Shown: positions 53,088 to 62,114 of the stretch, piece by piece
Numbering within the stretch: the first letter of the stretch is position 1
Layout of the letters: every line of letters starts with the position of its first letter
Source: Dicyema japonicum
Lineage: Eukaryota > Dicyemida > Rhombozoa > Dicyemidae
Assembly: GCA_011109175.1 (NCBI GenBank)
Contig: RDEW01000064.1
Coordinates: forward strand, 122,221 to 186,220
Length of the DNA: 64,000 nt
Reading direction: 5' to 3'
Notes under the pieces: model-generated
Database searches by the model: none
Seen by the model: only the letters and a program-made list of their open reading frames with translations
Told to the model about the DNA's origin: nothing
Translations under genes and position numbers: made by a program

Positions 53088-53282
53088 AAGTTATTAAGTA
53101 TTTTGACAAAGTTATTAAACATTTTGACAAAGTTATTAAATATTTTGACAAATTATTAAACATTTTGACAAAGTTATTAAACTTTATGACAAAGTTATTA
53201 AACTTTATGACAAAGTTATTAGATATTTTGACAAAGTTATTAAATTTTATGACAAAGTTATTAAATAAATCGGAAAACCCTG
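53088..53282. repeat. Right terminal array of 20-21 bp units
   Basis: Units of attttgacaaagttattaaa type, the inverse of the left array, ending aataaatcggaaaaccctg. Unit sequence varies between attttgaca and actttatgaca subtypes, with the same subtypes in the left arm. Confidence 0.9.
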
Positions 53283-53389
53283 TATTTTATTTGAACTTTG
53301 AAATTTGATTTTAAAATTAAATATAAATAAATTTAAATCGAACATTTCGTTAGGTTAAGAAATATCAAATATAAATAGTTAACATTATT

Positions 53390-53850
53390 TTGATGGTAGG
53401 TTATCCTCATAACAATGGATGTACAATCCACGTGTTTGTTCGCGAAACAGTATATTGTATCCTTCAAAAATGTCGATCATATCATTCCAAATAACTTTTT
53501 CTTTAAATTCTGATTTATTTCAATGATAACAGAGATTGAAAATAAGTAAAAATCGTGAACCATAAACAAGTTACAAATAAGCTTTTGCGGTAAAGTGTTA
53601 GGGTATCTAGATTTTAGAGTTGCTAGAATGTTGCTTCCATAAAATAAAGTCAGCAGACGAATCTTCACACAACGAATTGAGAACAACGTTTTATAATACA
53701 GATTAGTAAAGATCACGTATTCAATAAATTCTTTAACGGAAAAGGATATCCAGGTCGACGAAAATCTCTTCCAGAAAGTTGTTAGTTTTGTGGAAGATAC
53801 AGAAATCAAATACATTTGATTGTGGGAAACATTTTGGCTTTTCCAGTCTC
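53390..53850 (-). other. Candidate host exons, unrecognised
   Basis: A 112-codon minus-strand frame (53,815-53,477) reads TTFWKRFSSTWISFSVKEFI, LYYKTLFSIRCVKIRLLTLF and SRYPNTLPQKLICNLFMVHD. An overlapping frame continues EFKEKVIWNDMIDIFEGYNI and LFREQTRGLYIHCYEDNLPS-K-stop near 53,395. No transposon motif is present. The pieces probably join through short introns, but no consistent model was found. Confidence 0.4.
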
Positions 53851-54039
53851 AGTGGGATTAACCAATTAATCGATATCCCACAGGATCGACGACCAATTAA
53901 AAGGAGTGTGCTTTATTTGGCTAACAGATGAGATGCAATCATCCGAAACCAAGATGAAACAGAAAGACCACTATAAAATCATATGTGAAGATATATTTGA
54001 ATTAAAGGAGGAGGAGAAAGAATTGACGCTTCCCCAATT
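53851..54039. other. Spacer
   Basis: No recognised feature. Confidence 0.4.
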
Positions 54040-54430
54040 GGGAACATTGCACGCATCTTTATGATGATGCGGTCCGCATCGGTATCTCTATCCGTTTGGG
54101 GTAATCGACACTAACGCGCCTGTCTGATCGCATCACCCCCGTCATGCAGAAGAATTTTTAGGAGATTCCCGCAGCATAGTACCTTGAATGATGCTGTGAA
54201 ACACACACTGGAATCTGTCGGAGACCCTTCCATATTGGTACCCATTGACCTTGACAAAGGAGGCGGAAAGCGAATATATAGAGGAACAATCTTTCCGTTC
54301 GAAAAGGGGAAACCGTTAGTTTTAGAACCCACATGTTTTGACTCTTTGTCCCCCAACATCACCGGGAGTGCGACAAAAGCAGAAATCGGAGAGAGCAGAA
54401 GAAAATAAGTACAGATGACCCCTCGACCGA
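54040..54430 (+). mobile_element. RLE LINE endonuclease region, catalytic core eroded
   Basis: Plus strand: DDAVRIGISIRLG near 54,062-54,100 (compare DDECVRTGISLRLG at 22 kb), then TLNDAVKHTLESVGDPSILV at 54,180-54,240, TIFPFEKGKPLVLEPTCFDS at 54,289-54,348 and LSPNITGSATKAEIGE. The core RPDG is replaced by RIYRG and VWD by LEP, so the PD-(D/E)XK site is lost. A 185-codon minus-strand frame over this DNA is the shadow of this relic. Confidence 0.75.
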
Positions 54431-55379
54431 TAAAACTCCCGCGCAATTGCTGTAGAGACAACCGGAGCGATAAGCAATAAGTCCCTAGTCTTCCACAAAA
54501 AAACTCGGATGTATTGTTTCGCTTTGAAACCATGATGACTACGAAACACGGTCTTTTTAGCGGTCTTCCGTCTGAAGGGCTTTGATCTGCCTTCATACGC
54601 CAAATCTGTTTAGTAATGACTGGTCTACGAGAGATTCCAGAGAGAAGTCCAGACGCATCAAGGATCAATGATATTTCATCTAACGTTAAACCTCACAAAA
54701 TCTGTATTAATAAAAATTCATTCATTCAAAAAAGATAATAAATTAAGTAAAAGACAGCTTAGTGTTCGGGTCCCAGCATTCCACCATCTCTAAGCTTCTG
54801 TTTTCAGCATTGACTTTCCCATCTTTGACTTTTCGGTTGCACGAGAAAGTCGAGAAAATCTGAAGACAACGTGGACGAATATTTGGTAGTTATTACAATC
54901 CTTGCATTCTTCCACAAAAAAGCCCCCAAAATATGTAAGGCATGAATCATCTCGTCTGAGTTTGTTTTCCTTCAAGTAAAACCAACTCTGATTTAATTCA
55001 GAAATAAACCTGGGCATCCCCCATTTCGTCGCAAATCCAAAAAGGAAATATTCAAATTGGATTCGTTAGCTGGTGGTTGATACTTAACTCAGTGTCGACG
55101 CTTCTTATTTATAAGATTTATTGGATTGATATTAAACTGTTCCGACCTCCTAACCCTCTTTGGGTTAAACTAGGATGGAAGTGCGTTATCCAGGTATCAC
55201 TTTAAAGACTTGCAATTCAGCCTTTTCCTGAAGCCGATCCTATCGGGGATATTTCCGTAATCCAAGGTCAACTGAATGAGTGAATTGACTATCTGTCGGA
55301 ATGGATAAATATTAGAAACTTCCCTGGATCGACACTGAGTTCTTATATCCAACCAAAGTTAAGAAATCGAATTGACAAA
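54431..55379. other. LINE remnant and unrecognised minus-strand ORF
   Basis: Minus-strand frame 55,017-54,790 (PRFISELNQSWFYLKENKLR, then YFGGFFVEECKDC) is unrecognised and might be an exon. 55,080-55,380 precedes the family A RT and may be its eroded upstream part. Confidence 0.35.
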
Positions 55380-55870
55380 AACTACGTCAAGAGAATTCCT
55401 ATATAATGTGGGTACTTCTCAAGGGTACTCCCTCTCACCTTTGCTATCTGTCCTATACAGGAAACGGCGATAAGTGATCTTCCAAGATTTTATGAGGGTA
55501 GCATAGAAGCATCCACTTATGCTGACGACGTTGACTTCACATCGAAAGATAGATCAGCCCTATTAATAAATAGCTCCAAATGAATTCAAAAAATGGTATC
55601 TAACATGAATGTTCACAAAACGAACAAAATATTTTTNTAATGTGGGTACTTCTCAAGGGGACTCCCTCTCACCTTTGCTATCTGTCTTATACAGGAAACG
55701 GCGATAAGTGATCTACAAGATTTTATGAGGGTAGCATAGAAGCATCCACTTATGCTGACGACGTTGACTTCACATCGAAAGATAGATCAGCCCTATTAAT
55801 AAATAGCTCCAAATGAATTCAAAAAATGGTATCTAACATGAATGTTCACAAAACGAACAAAATATTTTTA
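55380..55870 (+). mobile_element. Family A LINE RT fragment, duplicated around an n (55,637)
   Basis: 55,404-55,636 recurs at 55,638-55,870 with two or three differences. Each copy encodes VGTSQGYSLSPLLSVLY (family A GTPQGDSLSPLLF) and, after a break, YADDVDFTSKDRSALLIN with an intact YADD. Frame breaks separate the two motifs. Confidence 0.8.
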
Positions 55871-56089
55871 TGTATATTTTAGAATATATAATATTTTGTC
55901 ACATGGGCAACATAAGCATCTGGGCAACCTGTTTTTTTTACGTGTTTCCATTGTAACTAGAATATACTACATAACATGATTTTCTTGTAACTCTTATCAG
56001 AGCAACATTTAAATAATTCATTAATTTTAAATAAAAATTACTACAAATTGTATTTAGTTGTATTAGTTCATAACAGATTTGAAACGAAA
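55871..56089. other. AT-rich spacer
   Basis: Nothing recognised. Confidence 0.4.
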
Positions 56090-56331
56090 CAAAACATGTT
56101 TCAGAAAGAATGGAATCCTAATAGTCCATAAAGCTAGGAAAGCCACAATTACAGGATTCTTTTTTTTTGATACAAGATGAACCCTGCCCAAGTAGGTCTT
56201 AGACCTATAACAAAACATGTTTCAGAAAGAATGGAATCCTAATAGTCCATAAAGCTAGGAAAGCCACAATTACAGGATTCTTTTTTTTTGATACAAGATG
56301 AACCCTGCCCAAGTAGGTCTTAGACCTATCA
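56090..56331. repeat. Exact 121-bp tandem duplication
   Basis: caaaacatgtttcagaaaga begins at 56,090 and 56,211; both copies end ..ggtcttagacctat and read identical. Confidence 0.9.
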
Positions 56332-56544
56332 AGGAGAATCAACTGCAATACTATATCGAAGTCACTCTATACCAAAATTGTCAAACAGTGTGCCAACTTC
56401 TAGTGTGCCGCCTGCCAAATACAAATTGAATAAATTTATATGCATTTTTTGACATAATTAATTTAAAAAGAAAAACAAATTAAAACAATTACTATAATTA
56501 AAATAATCATTTTTTAATAAAAAAAAATTTTATTATCAAATGAA

Positions 56545-56625
56545 TAAAAATTAAATTAAGGCATCTGAATGGCCATTCTATTTCCCCTAACAATAGCCAA
56601 CGAGATACGTTCTCGACGATTTTTA
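56545..56625 (-). mobile_element. RLE LINE terminal 80 bp, recent family
   Basis: aaattaaattaaggcatctg through aacgagatacgttctcg matches the ends at 19,440-19,510 and 40,785-40,850 with one or two changes. The insertion is truncated to the last 25 codons and 3' UTR. Confidence 0.82.
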
Positions 56626-57350
56626 ATTATACATTAACTTCCTAAGTGGACGACGGGGACGTGTTTTCCTGGGAGGTCTGAAATCAATCTCACGGCTCCT
56701 CCCAAACTGAGTTCCTCAAGGATCGCCAGGTTGGCAAAAATGAAAAGCTCTGCTCTATACATTATAATTGTTACGAGGACGAAAATATTGATGTTGCTGT
56801 ATCCGCAGAGTGGTTGGCCATTGGAAACAATAGTCCGAGATCTGAGGAATATTATTTTTCAAGACAGGAATCTGTTATTTGCAAATTCGATACATCATAT
56901 GCCTGCTGGAACAGGATGCTGAACAGTAACAACATCAGAAGGCACAAAGAAAAGGTTAGGCTATTACATTTACACTTTAGCAGAATGTACGGCATCAAAA
57001 TTCAAAGAAACTGAAGACTCTGGTATAAATACTATTTATTGGCTGGAGAACTCAAACTACTGTAAGGTGCTCTTATCAAAGTCATCCATATTGTTTTAAC
57101 GTGGGACGGTGGCATTTCGAAGTATTATAAATATTACGTATATTCAATCCGTCGTCCTCAAAAGACGTTAGAGAGTATGCTTGGTTGAGCATAAATAAGA
57201 AGTATCCACTATCGAGAACTTTGTCGCAGCAACCAATCACTTGGTGGAACTAAATACTCAGTTGAGAACGGTGGCGAAAAGGAAACGGAAAATTATCAAG
57301 TATCAGCTCCTCCAAGATGAGACAGGTCCAGGTGGAAGAAGCGAGTAATA
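56626..57350 (+). repeat. Dispersed repeat paired with 12.8-13.3 kb
   Basis: Contains a plus-strand frame NNSPRSEEYYFSRQESVICK, KFDTSYACWNRM, then VRLLHLHFSRMYGIK (56,820-57,010), and from 56,940 nucleotide similarity to 12,836-13,290. Likely part of a mobile element's coding region; class unresolved. Confidence 0.5.
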
Positions 57351-58100
57351 ATGATAATTTAATAGGCTCTTGCAATTTTATGACATTTTCGATAGGAATA
57401 TCGTTATAAGTGAATACATGACTCATAGTGACACGTGATCGTAAATATATTTTGTTTTTTTCAGTTTATACATTTTTTTAGTTTTTAATTCACGGAAATG
57501 ACCGACATCAACCCAGGCGACGATTGAGAAATTACGGGAGAACATTTCGATTGCTCGTCTCAAAATATCGTGCTTGGAATTCAATCTAGCTTACGTATCT
57601 GAAGATTTTCTCATCGTTTGAGAAAAATACAAGATGGTTTTCAATAAAGGCAAATTTTCTCATAAACATAAAATACACATTAGGCTTACGAAACCCACAT
57701 CGTCTCTTAAAACCTCCTATATTATAGTATCCACTGACTAATAAGATGTCTTTGTTGTAGGCTCTGTCATTTGTCTAAATATTATAAACTTTTTACATCA
57801 ATTTTCAACAACAATATACAAATAAGGATCAAAAAACTCAAAAACATTATTTTTTTCTCAGACGTCGAATAAACATGATAATTTTATTCTATCAGCGATA
57901 AATGTGACATATTTATTAAAATAACTGTACCGTCCCTACGTGGAACTCAGCCATACTTGGCACTTCACAAGATCCAATCAAAATAAAAATTAGTTTTCTG
58001 GATAATTCAGAATTTTTTGAGTTGAATGGTGTAATTTTTAGTTAAAATCATTAATATTTAAAAACATAAAGTACAAAAAAATCAGTCAATAAGAATAGAG
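57351..58100. other. Gene-free AT-rich stretch
   Basis: No open frame or motif recognised. Confidence 0.45.
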
Positions 58101-59990
58101 TGTCATTTTAATGGAAAAACATGCAACGTGCGTTCGATTCGGTGGCGTTAAAACTCTCTCGAGTTGTCAAAAATGTTGAAAGGAAAAATGGAGAATGGTC
58201 ACTTGCGTTACCTGATGGTATGAATGTAACTCTTGCAATATCCGAGAGCGTTGTGGCAGATGACCCAAAAGAATGGGCGAGGCATGTAGTCCTGCAGGTA
58301 CGTAGCAGGCTATCTCGAATGCCCTGGAATGGTTGGCATATGCTCGAACAGCCGAGGAGCTCTACTCCATGGGGGTCTGCAGGTACGTAGCAGGCTATCT
58401 CGAATGCCCTGGAATGGTTGGCATATGCTCGAACAGCCGAGGAGCTCTACTCCATGGGGGTCTATTCCAGGAAATTCTTTGAGAGTATAGGAATAGATTT
58501 GAATTATTCAAAGTTGCGACTAACACGCAAGTATGTAGCGAGTTAGTAAGAGTCCTAGAGGAACACGAAGGATATAAGTATCTGGGTGTTACCGAATCTC
58601 CAAAGTCCCTTATAATGTCTGAGACAAAGCGATAAATTACTAAAGGCATCCGTAAAAGAGCAGCGTTATTGTGTAAGACGTCTCTACATGCAAGGAATTT
58701 GTACGTAGCATTAAATGAGTATTATGTCTTGCTGCTAAACTACTACATAGGTGTTGTGGAGTTGAACTTAAAGAGTATGATGAGATGGATGTTATGATTC
58801 GGGGAGTACTCAGAGAAAACCATGTCCATGTGCTGGCAGACAATAAGGAGAGACTATATTTACTCAGTGATAAATTCGGCCGTGGACTGTGTGGAGTAGT
58901 CCAACTAAGTGAGCGTATCTTAATCCGTATGCACGACACCCTGATAGCTGGGTCAAGTGTGTCTGCTAGGAAGCACGCCATAATAACGACCGAGAAAACA
59001 CGGGCAATCCACCTAGGCACTATCAGACCTTTTTTGTCTGCTAAGTATGGTATTGATAATGGTGGGCTAGTAAATGTGAAGGCGTTGATCGAATTACAAT
59101 ATAATAATTTGATGAAAATGATCAACTTAAAAAACCTTCATAAGGTACTCTTCAGAGCATTGGACAATCCACATGTCGACTTTAAGTCGTCGACAATATG
59201 GCTAAAATACGGTGACAGCTCACCTCGATCGAAGGCGCTGTACACGTATATGCAAGACCGCAATATTTTTTGGGGTCGATCAACAAATACATGCCCCCAC
59301 CGTAAGTCAAGGCACATGTCGGTTGATCATTTAGCCACTCGATGTGGATCCATGCTCTGCCACGACTATGTGTGAATGCACAACGAGGTAATAAGGATTC
59401 TTCATCTTCTACTATGCAATAAGTATGGTATTCGCCAAACCAGAAAGTTGCGGATTCATAAGGTGCAATCTGTTGTAGAGAACACCAGGGTCCAAATTAA
59501 GGTAGACAGTGTTATCCGTACCTCGGTGCTACTCAAGCACAATAAACCGGACATTTTTGTACACGATAAGGTGTCTGGCCAAGTCCTTATCATAGAAGAT
59601 TGCATCACGTCTCAAGACCGTTTGCAGACTGTGAAGTTGGAGAAAAAAGGAAGTATGACTTTCTTGCAAACGAGATGGGGCAGATGCTTGGTTGCAAGGT
59701 CCTCGTTATTCCTATAGTAATGACGTGGGAAGGAATTGAAACAAAGTACCACAAGGGTTATCTGAAGCAGTTGGGGGTAGATAGGAAGCTCCAGGCCTAT
59801 CAACAGTCCACTGTGTTAAAGCGGATTCTAGAGAGCCTGACAGTGGAGTATAGGAGGCAGAGCCCTGAGATGCCATATGGGAAGAGGGTTCAATTGGACA
59901 AGGCGCTCTCGGAGATGTTTCAGCAACCAGAATCGAACCTGCCTGAGGAGGCTGGTGCACAGGCAGGCGAGGAAGGTTGTTGATTATTAA
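58101..59990 (+). mobile_element. Second RLE-type LINE (R4/Dong-like style), post-RT to 3' end
   Basis: Plus strand: FDSVALKLSRVVKNVERKNG with DPKEWARHVVLQ at 58,121-58,295, a thumb region EGYKYLGVTESPKSLIMSE near 58,570-58,625, then a long frame 58,785-59,375 (ADNKERLYLLSDKFGRGLCG, SSVSARKHAIITTEKTRAIH, DRNIFWGRS) to a zinc motif CPHRKSRHMSVDHLATRC near 59,292-59,345, in which the second cysteine is arginine. After a stop: HNEVIRILHLLLCNKYGIRQ, NKPDIFVHDKVSGQVLIIED (PD..(D/E) endonuclease core), then, in another frame, KRKYDFLANEMGQMLGCKVL, VIPIVMTWEGIETKYHKGYL and VLKRILESL to about 59,980. Distinct from the 22 kb RLE family. The clade name is tentative. Confidence 0.82.
58292..58461. repeat. 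Exact 85-bp tandem duplication
   Basis: ctgcaggtacgtagcaggct begins at 58,292 and 58,377; identical copies interrupt the LINE frame. Confidence 0.9.
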
Positions 59991-60259
59991 ATATATTAAC
60001 TTTTTTATTGTTTGTTAAATAAAGTGGGTATACTAAATTAAATTAAAAATTCAAATAGTCCAACAGCATGGATAAATTCATGAGTTGTTGTTAAAGAAAA
60101 TTGGCTAATAGTGAAGGTTTTGATGTTAGCTCAAATAGTCAAAATAATTTGAATATAATCAATGCGACTCCAAAGATAAGAAAATATTGTCCAACCTACT
60201 TATTGTAGGATTCACACATATTATTGTTGATACTTTTGGAATACCCCTCTTTTTGCTTT
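59991..60259. other. AT-rich spacer
   Basis: Nothing recognised. Confidence 0.4.
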
Positions 60260-60645
60260 GTTCAAAACATTTCAGATAGTATGAGGTCTACAAATTAAGA
60301 AGACATTTTGAAACGAGTCATTCAGAATATGTCCATAAGTAAAATAGAAAAATTCATAACCAAACGAAAACGTTAAAAAATTGCTCTGTCTCATCAATGC
60401 TTTGCTTCGTACAAAGTTTCTTACAGAATTGCAAAATTTAAAAAACCGCAGAATTTTGGATTAACTCTAGTTTGCCAACGATTATTGATATGGTTGAAGC
60501 TATGTTTTGGTTATGCAAACCAATTACGGTAACTATCACTTTCTGATAACACAGTCGCTAGAAGAATTGATGACAAATCTGGAGATCAAAAACTTTGTGT
60601 TAAAATGAAAGAAATTATATCACTAACTTTTTTGTGTTAAAATTT
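60260..60645 (+). mobile_element. hAT/ZBED-like transposase remnant
   Basis: Across two or three frames the plus strand reads RRHFETSHSEYVH near 60,305-60,345, ASYKVSYRIAKFKKPQNFG near 60,400-60,455 and LSDNTVARRIDDKSGD near 60,538-60,585. This order is the signature of the hAT lineage that gave ZBED5/FAM200-type genes. Single-base deletions separate the pieces. Confidence 0.78.
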
Positions 60646-60818
60646 GTTTATGCTAAAAATAATATTTGTATTATATTGTGGAATATAAAGGAATACCTGT
60701 AAAAAAAGTTTGGAAACATGTCCTATAGTGATGGCAGTTTAGATTCTTCGTATCGTTCTCTTTATATTCTCTTATTTTTAACAGCTCCCTCGAAAAGTTG
60801 CACGTTTTTTTATTTCAA
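60646..60818. other. AT-rich spacer
   Basis: Nothing recognised. Confidence 0.4.
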
Positions 60819-61205
60819 TTATTTAAAATAGTTAATTAAAAAATCAGTATTTAAAAAATCGTCCTTCAATGAGAAACACTGAATGAGCCAGCTCCTTTCT
60901 TTCCTATCATTTTTCTTCGTGATGACCGATCTGATTCTGTTTAGCAGGACCAGTGACCTGTTTCTTATGATTCCTGTCGTTTCCATGGCTACTGGTTCTA
61001 AAATGAACTGTCCATCGAGACATACATATTTCCTTATCTGTAGGGTATCAGCCTTCTTCGAAGCAGAGCCTGGGTTAGTTGCTGTCACAACAAGGCTGGA
61101 GGTAGAGAGGCTATCCACACAGGTGGCATTCCAAGCAAAATATCTGCTGCTTTCTCACGAAAAGAGAGTAGTTACGTCTGATCTTTGGTTGGCTGAGGCG
61201 AGTCC
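60819..61205 (-). mobile_element. RLE LINE C-terminal end
   Basis: The minus strand encodes NATCVDSLSTSSLVVTATNP, GSASKKADTLQIRKYVCLDG, then FILEPVAMETTGIIRNRSLV and LLNRIRSVIT to about 60,900, corresponding to the stretch after the endonuclease WD.TC.D block. The 200 bp 60,880-61,080 aligns with 17,800-17,960. Truncated at both ends. Confidence 0.8.
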
Positions 61206-61640
61206 GAGAGGCTATAATTCCAGGGATTTCCGGTTGGAATATTTTCCAAATAAGTTTTTCCTGGGGACGGAGTCAAACGCTTTGTGAATATCCACGGAAT
61301 AAAGTACCGTCTTCTGGGTGTGTTTGTGACTCACCTCAGGATAAAATCTGCCAGGGTGGTTAAATGGGTAGAAGTTGAGAGATCTGTTTTGAACCCGTGC
61401 TGAAATGACATATCTGGTAAAACATCCTAAATTTTTGAAAGGACTAGATTTTCCAGTAGCTTTGAGATTGAACATAGGAGAGAGACAGGCCTGAATGACG
61501 CTTGATTGTCTTTCCATCTTCCAGGTATCAGAATTGGTCGTATATGAGCACTTTTCCAAATAGTATAAAATTTTTGTTAACTGAACAGTCTTGTTAGGAT
61601 GCAATGCCTAGTGTTCCTAGATATTTCAGTAAAATAGTTG
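61206..61640 (-). mobile_element. Jockey-like LINE, RT fingers fragment
   Basis: The 130-codon minus-strand frame includes KTVLYSVDIHKAFDSVPRKN (the D..KAFD.V box of RT) near 61,270-61,325. Upstream codons (DTWKMERQSSVIQACLSPMF) are in the position of the fingers domain. It complements the family B 3' fragments elsewhere; truncated after the palm start. Confidence 0.75.
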
Positions 61641-62114
61641 GAATTCTATCAGGACCGCTAGTCTGTTTTAGAGCATTTTAGTCAACCGTAATGGCACATG
61701 TGAATAAAATATCCTGAATAGTTTGCGGATTTGTAGGTTTTATTAGTGATGTTATTTTTATTATTTTGTTTTTGTTTTTTAAATTCAATAACTTTTTGCT
61801 AGTGATTGAGGATGCTTGCATTGCGTGTGTAATAATAAATGGGATTGAATAATCGCTTCCTTAGAATAGTCAACACCCCAATGCAAACATAGATGCTTAG
61901 TGGAACATTTCATAATTTAAAAAATCACTAAATAAAAAATCTCCCTAAGGGGGAATCGCCTCCTTTGAGAACACTGTCCTAGTAGATGATAACTGGACAC
62001 AATATATTCTTTGTTACTGATCCCTCTTAGAAATACCCTTAACACGTGGTCGAATACACCCTATTCACCACCGACATTAAAATCTCCCGGTAGTGCGACA
62101 GCAGACTCTACAGT
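61641..62114. other. Probable NCKAP1 3' region, not resolved
   Basis: Minus-strand pieces such as VFDHVLRVFLRGISNKEYIV (62,060-61,990) could be further NCKAP1 exons, but alignment to the family is not convincing. The expected last 250 residues of NCKAP1 are otherwise not found, and 61,650-61,960 is AT-rich. Confidence 0.35.

Larger units (their letters stand above)
52182..53282 (-). mobile_element. Tc1/IS630-type transposon with satellite-like inverted ends
   Basis: Bounded by cagggttttccgatttattt at 52,182 and its exact inverse ending at 53,282, with TA on both outer sides (52,180-52,181 and 53,283-53,284), the expected TA target duplication. Each end is a 190-205 bp array of about nine to ten 20-21 bp units (ttaataactttgtcaaaa-type) in inverse orientation. 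Inside, the minus strand encodes a helix-turn-helix (VKIKNVSQSTINRTLETFGY at about 52,970-53,025), LIFIDEMGVNCLMRSKFGRS (first aspartate) at 52,790-52,850, and ELYFLPPYTPQLNPIEEFF (terminal glutamate) at 52,600-52,655. The segment carrying the middle aspartate is deleted and a stop follows WYPIDF, so this copy is non-autonomous. Confidence 0.88.

Noticed and set aside
52182-53282. CRISPR-like regular repeats
   Set aside because: Units of 20-21 bp are contiguous without unique spacers, occur as two inverse arrays, and flank transposase motifs with TA duplication; they are transposon ends in a eukaryotic genome.
54111-54668. 185-codon minus-strand ORF
   Set aside because: It lies opposite recognisable RLE LINE codons on the plus strand and has no motif of its own.
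58640-59125. 161-codon minus-strand ORF
   Set aside because: Antisense to the second RLE LINE frame, Ser/Leu/Thr-rich as expected for a shadow.
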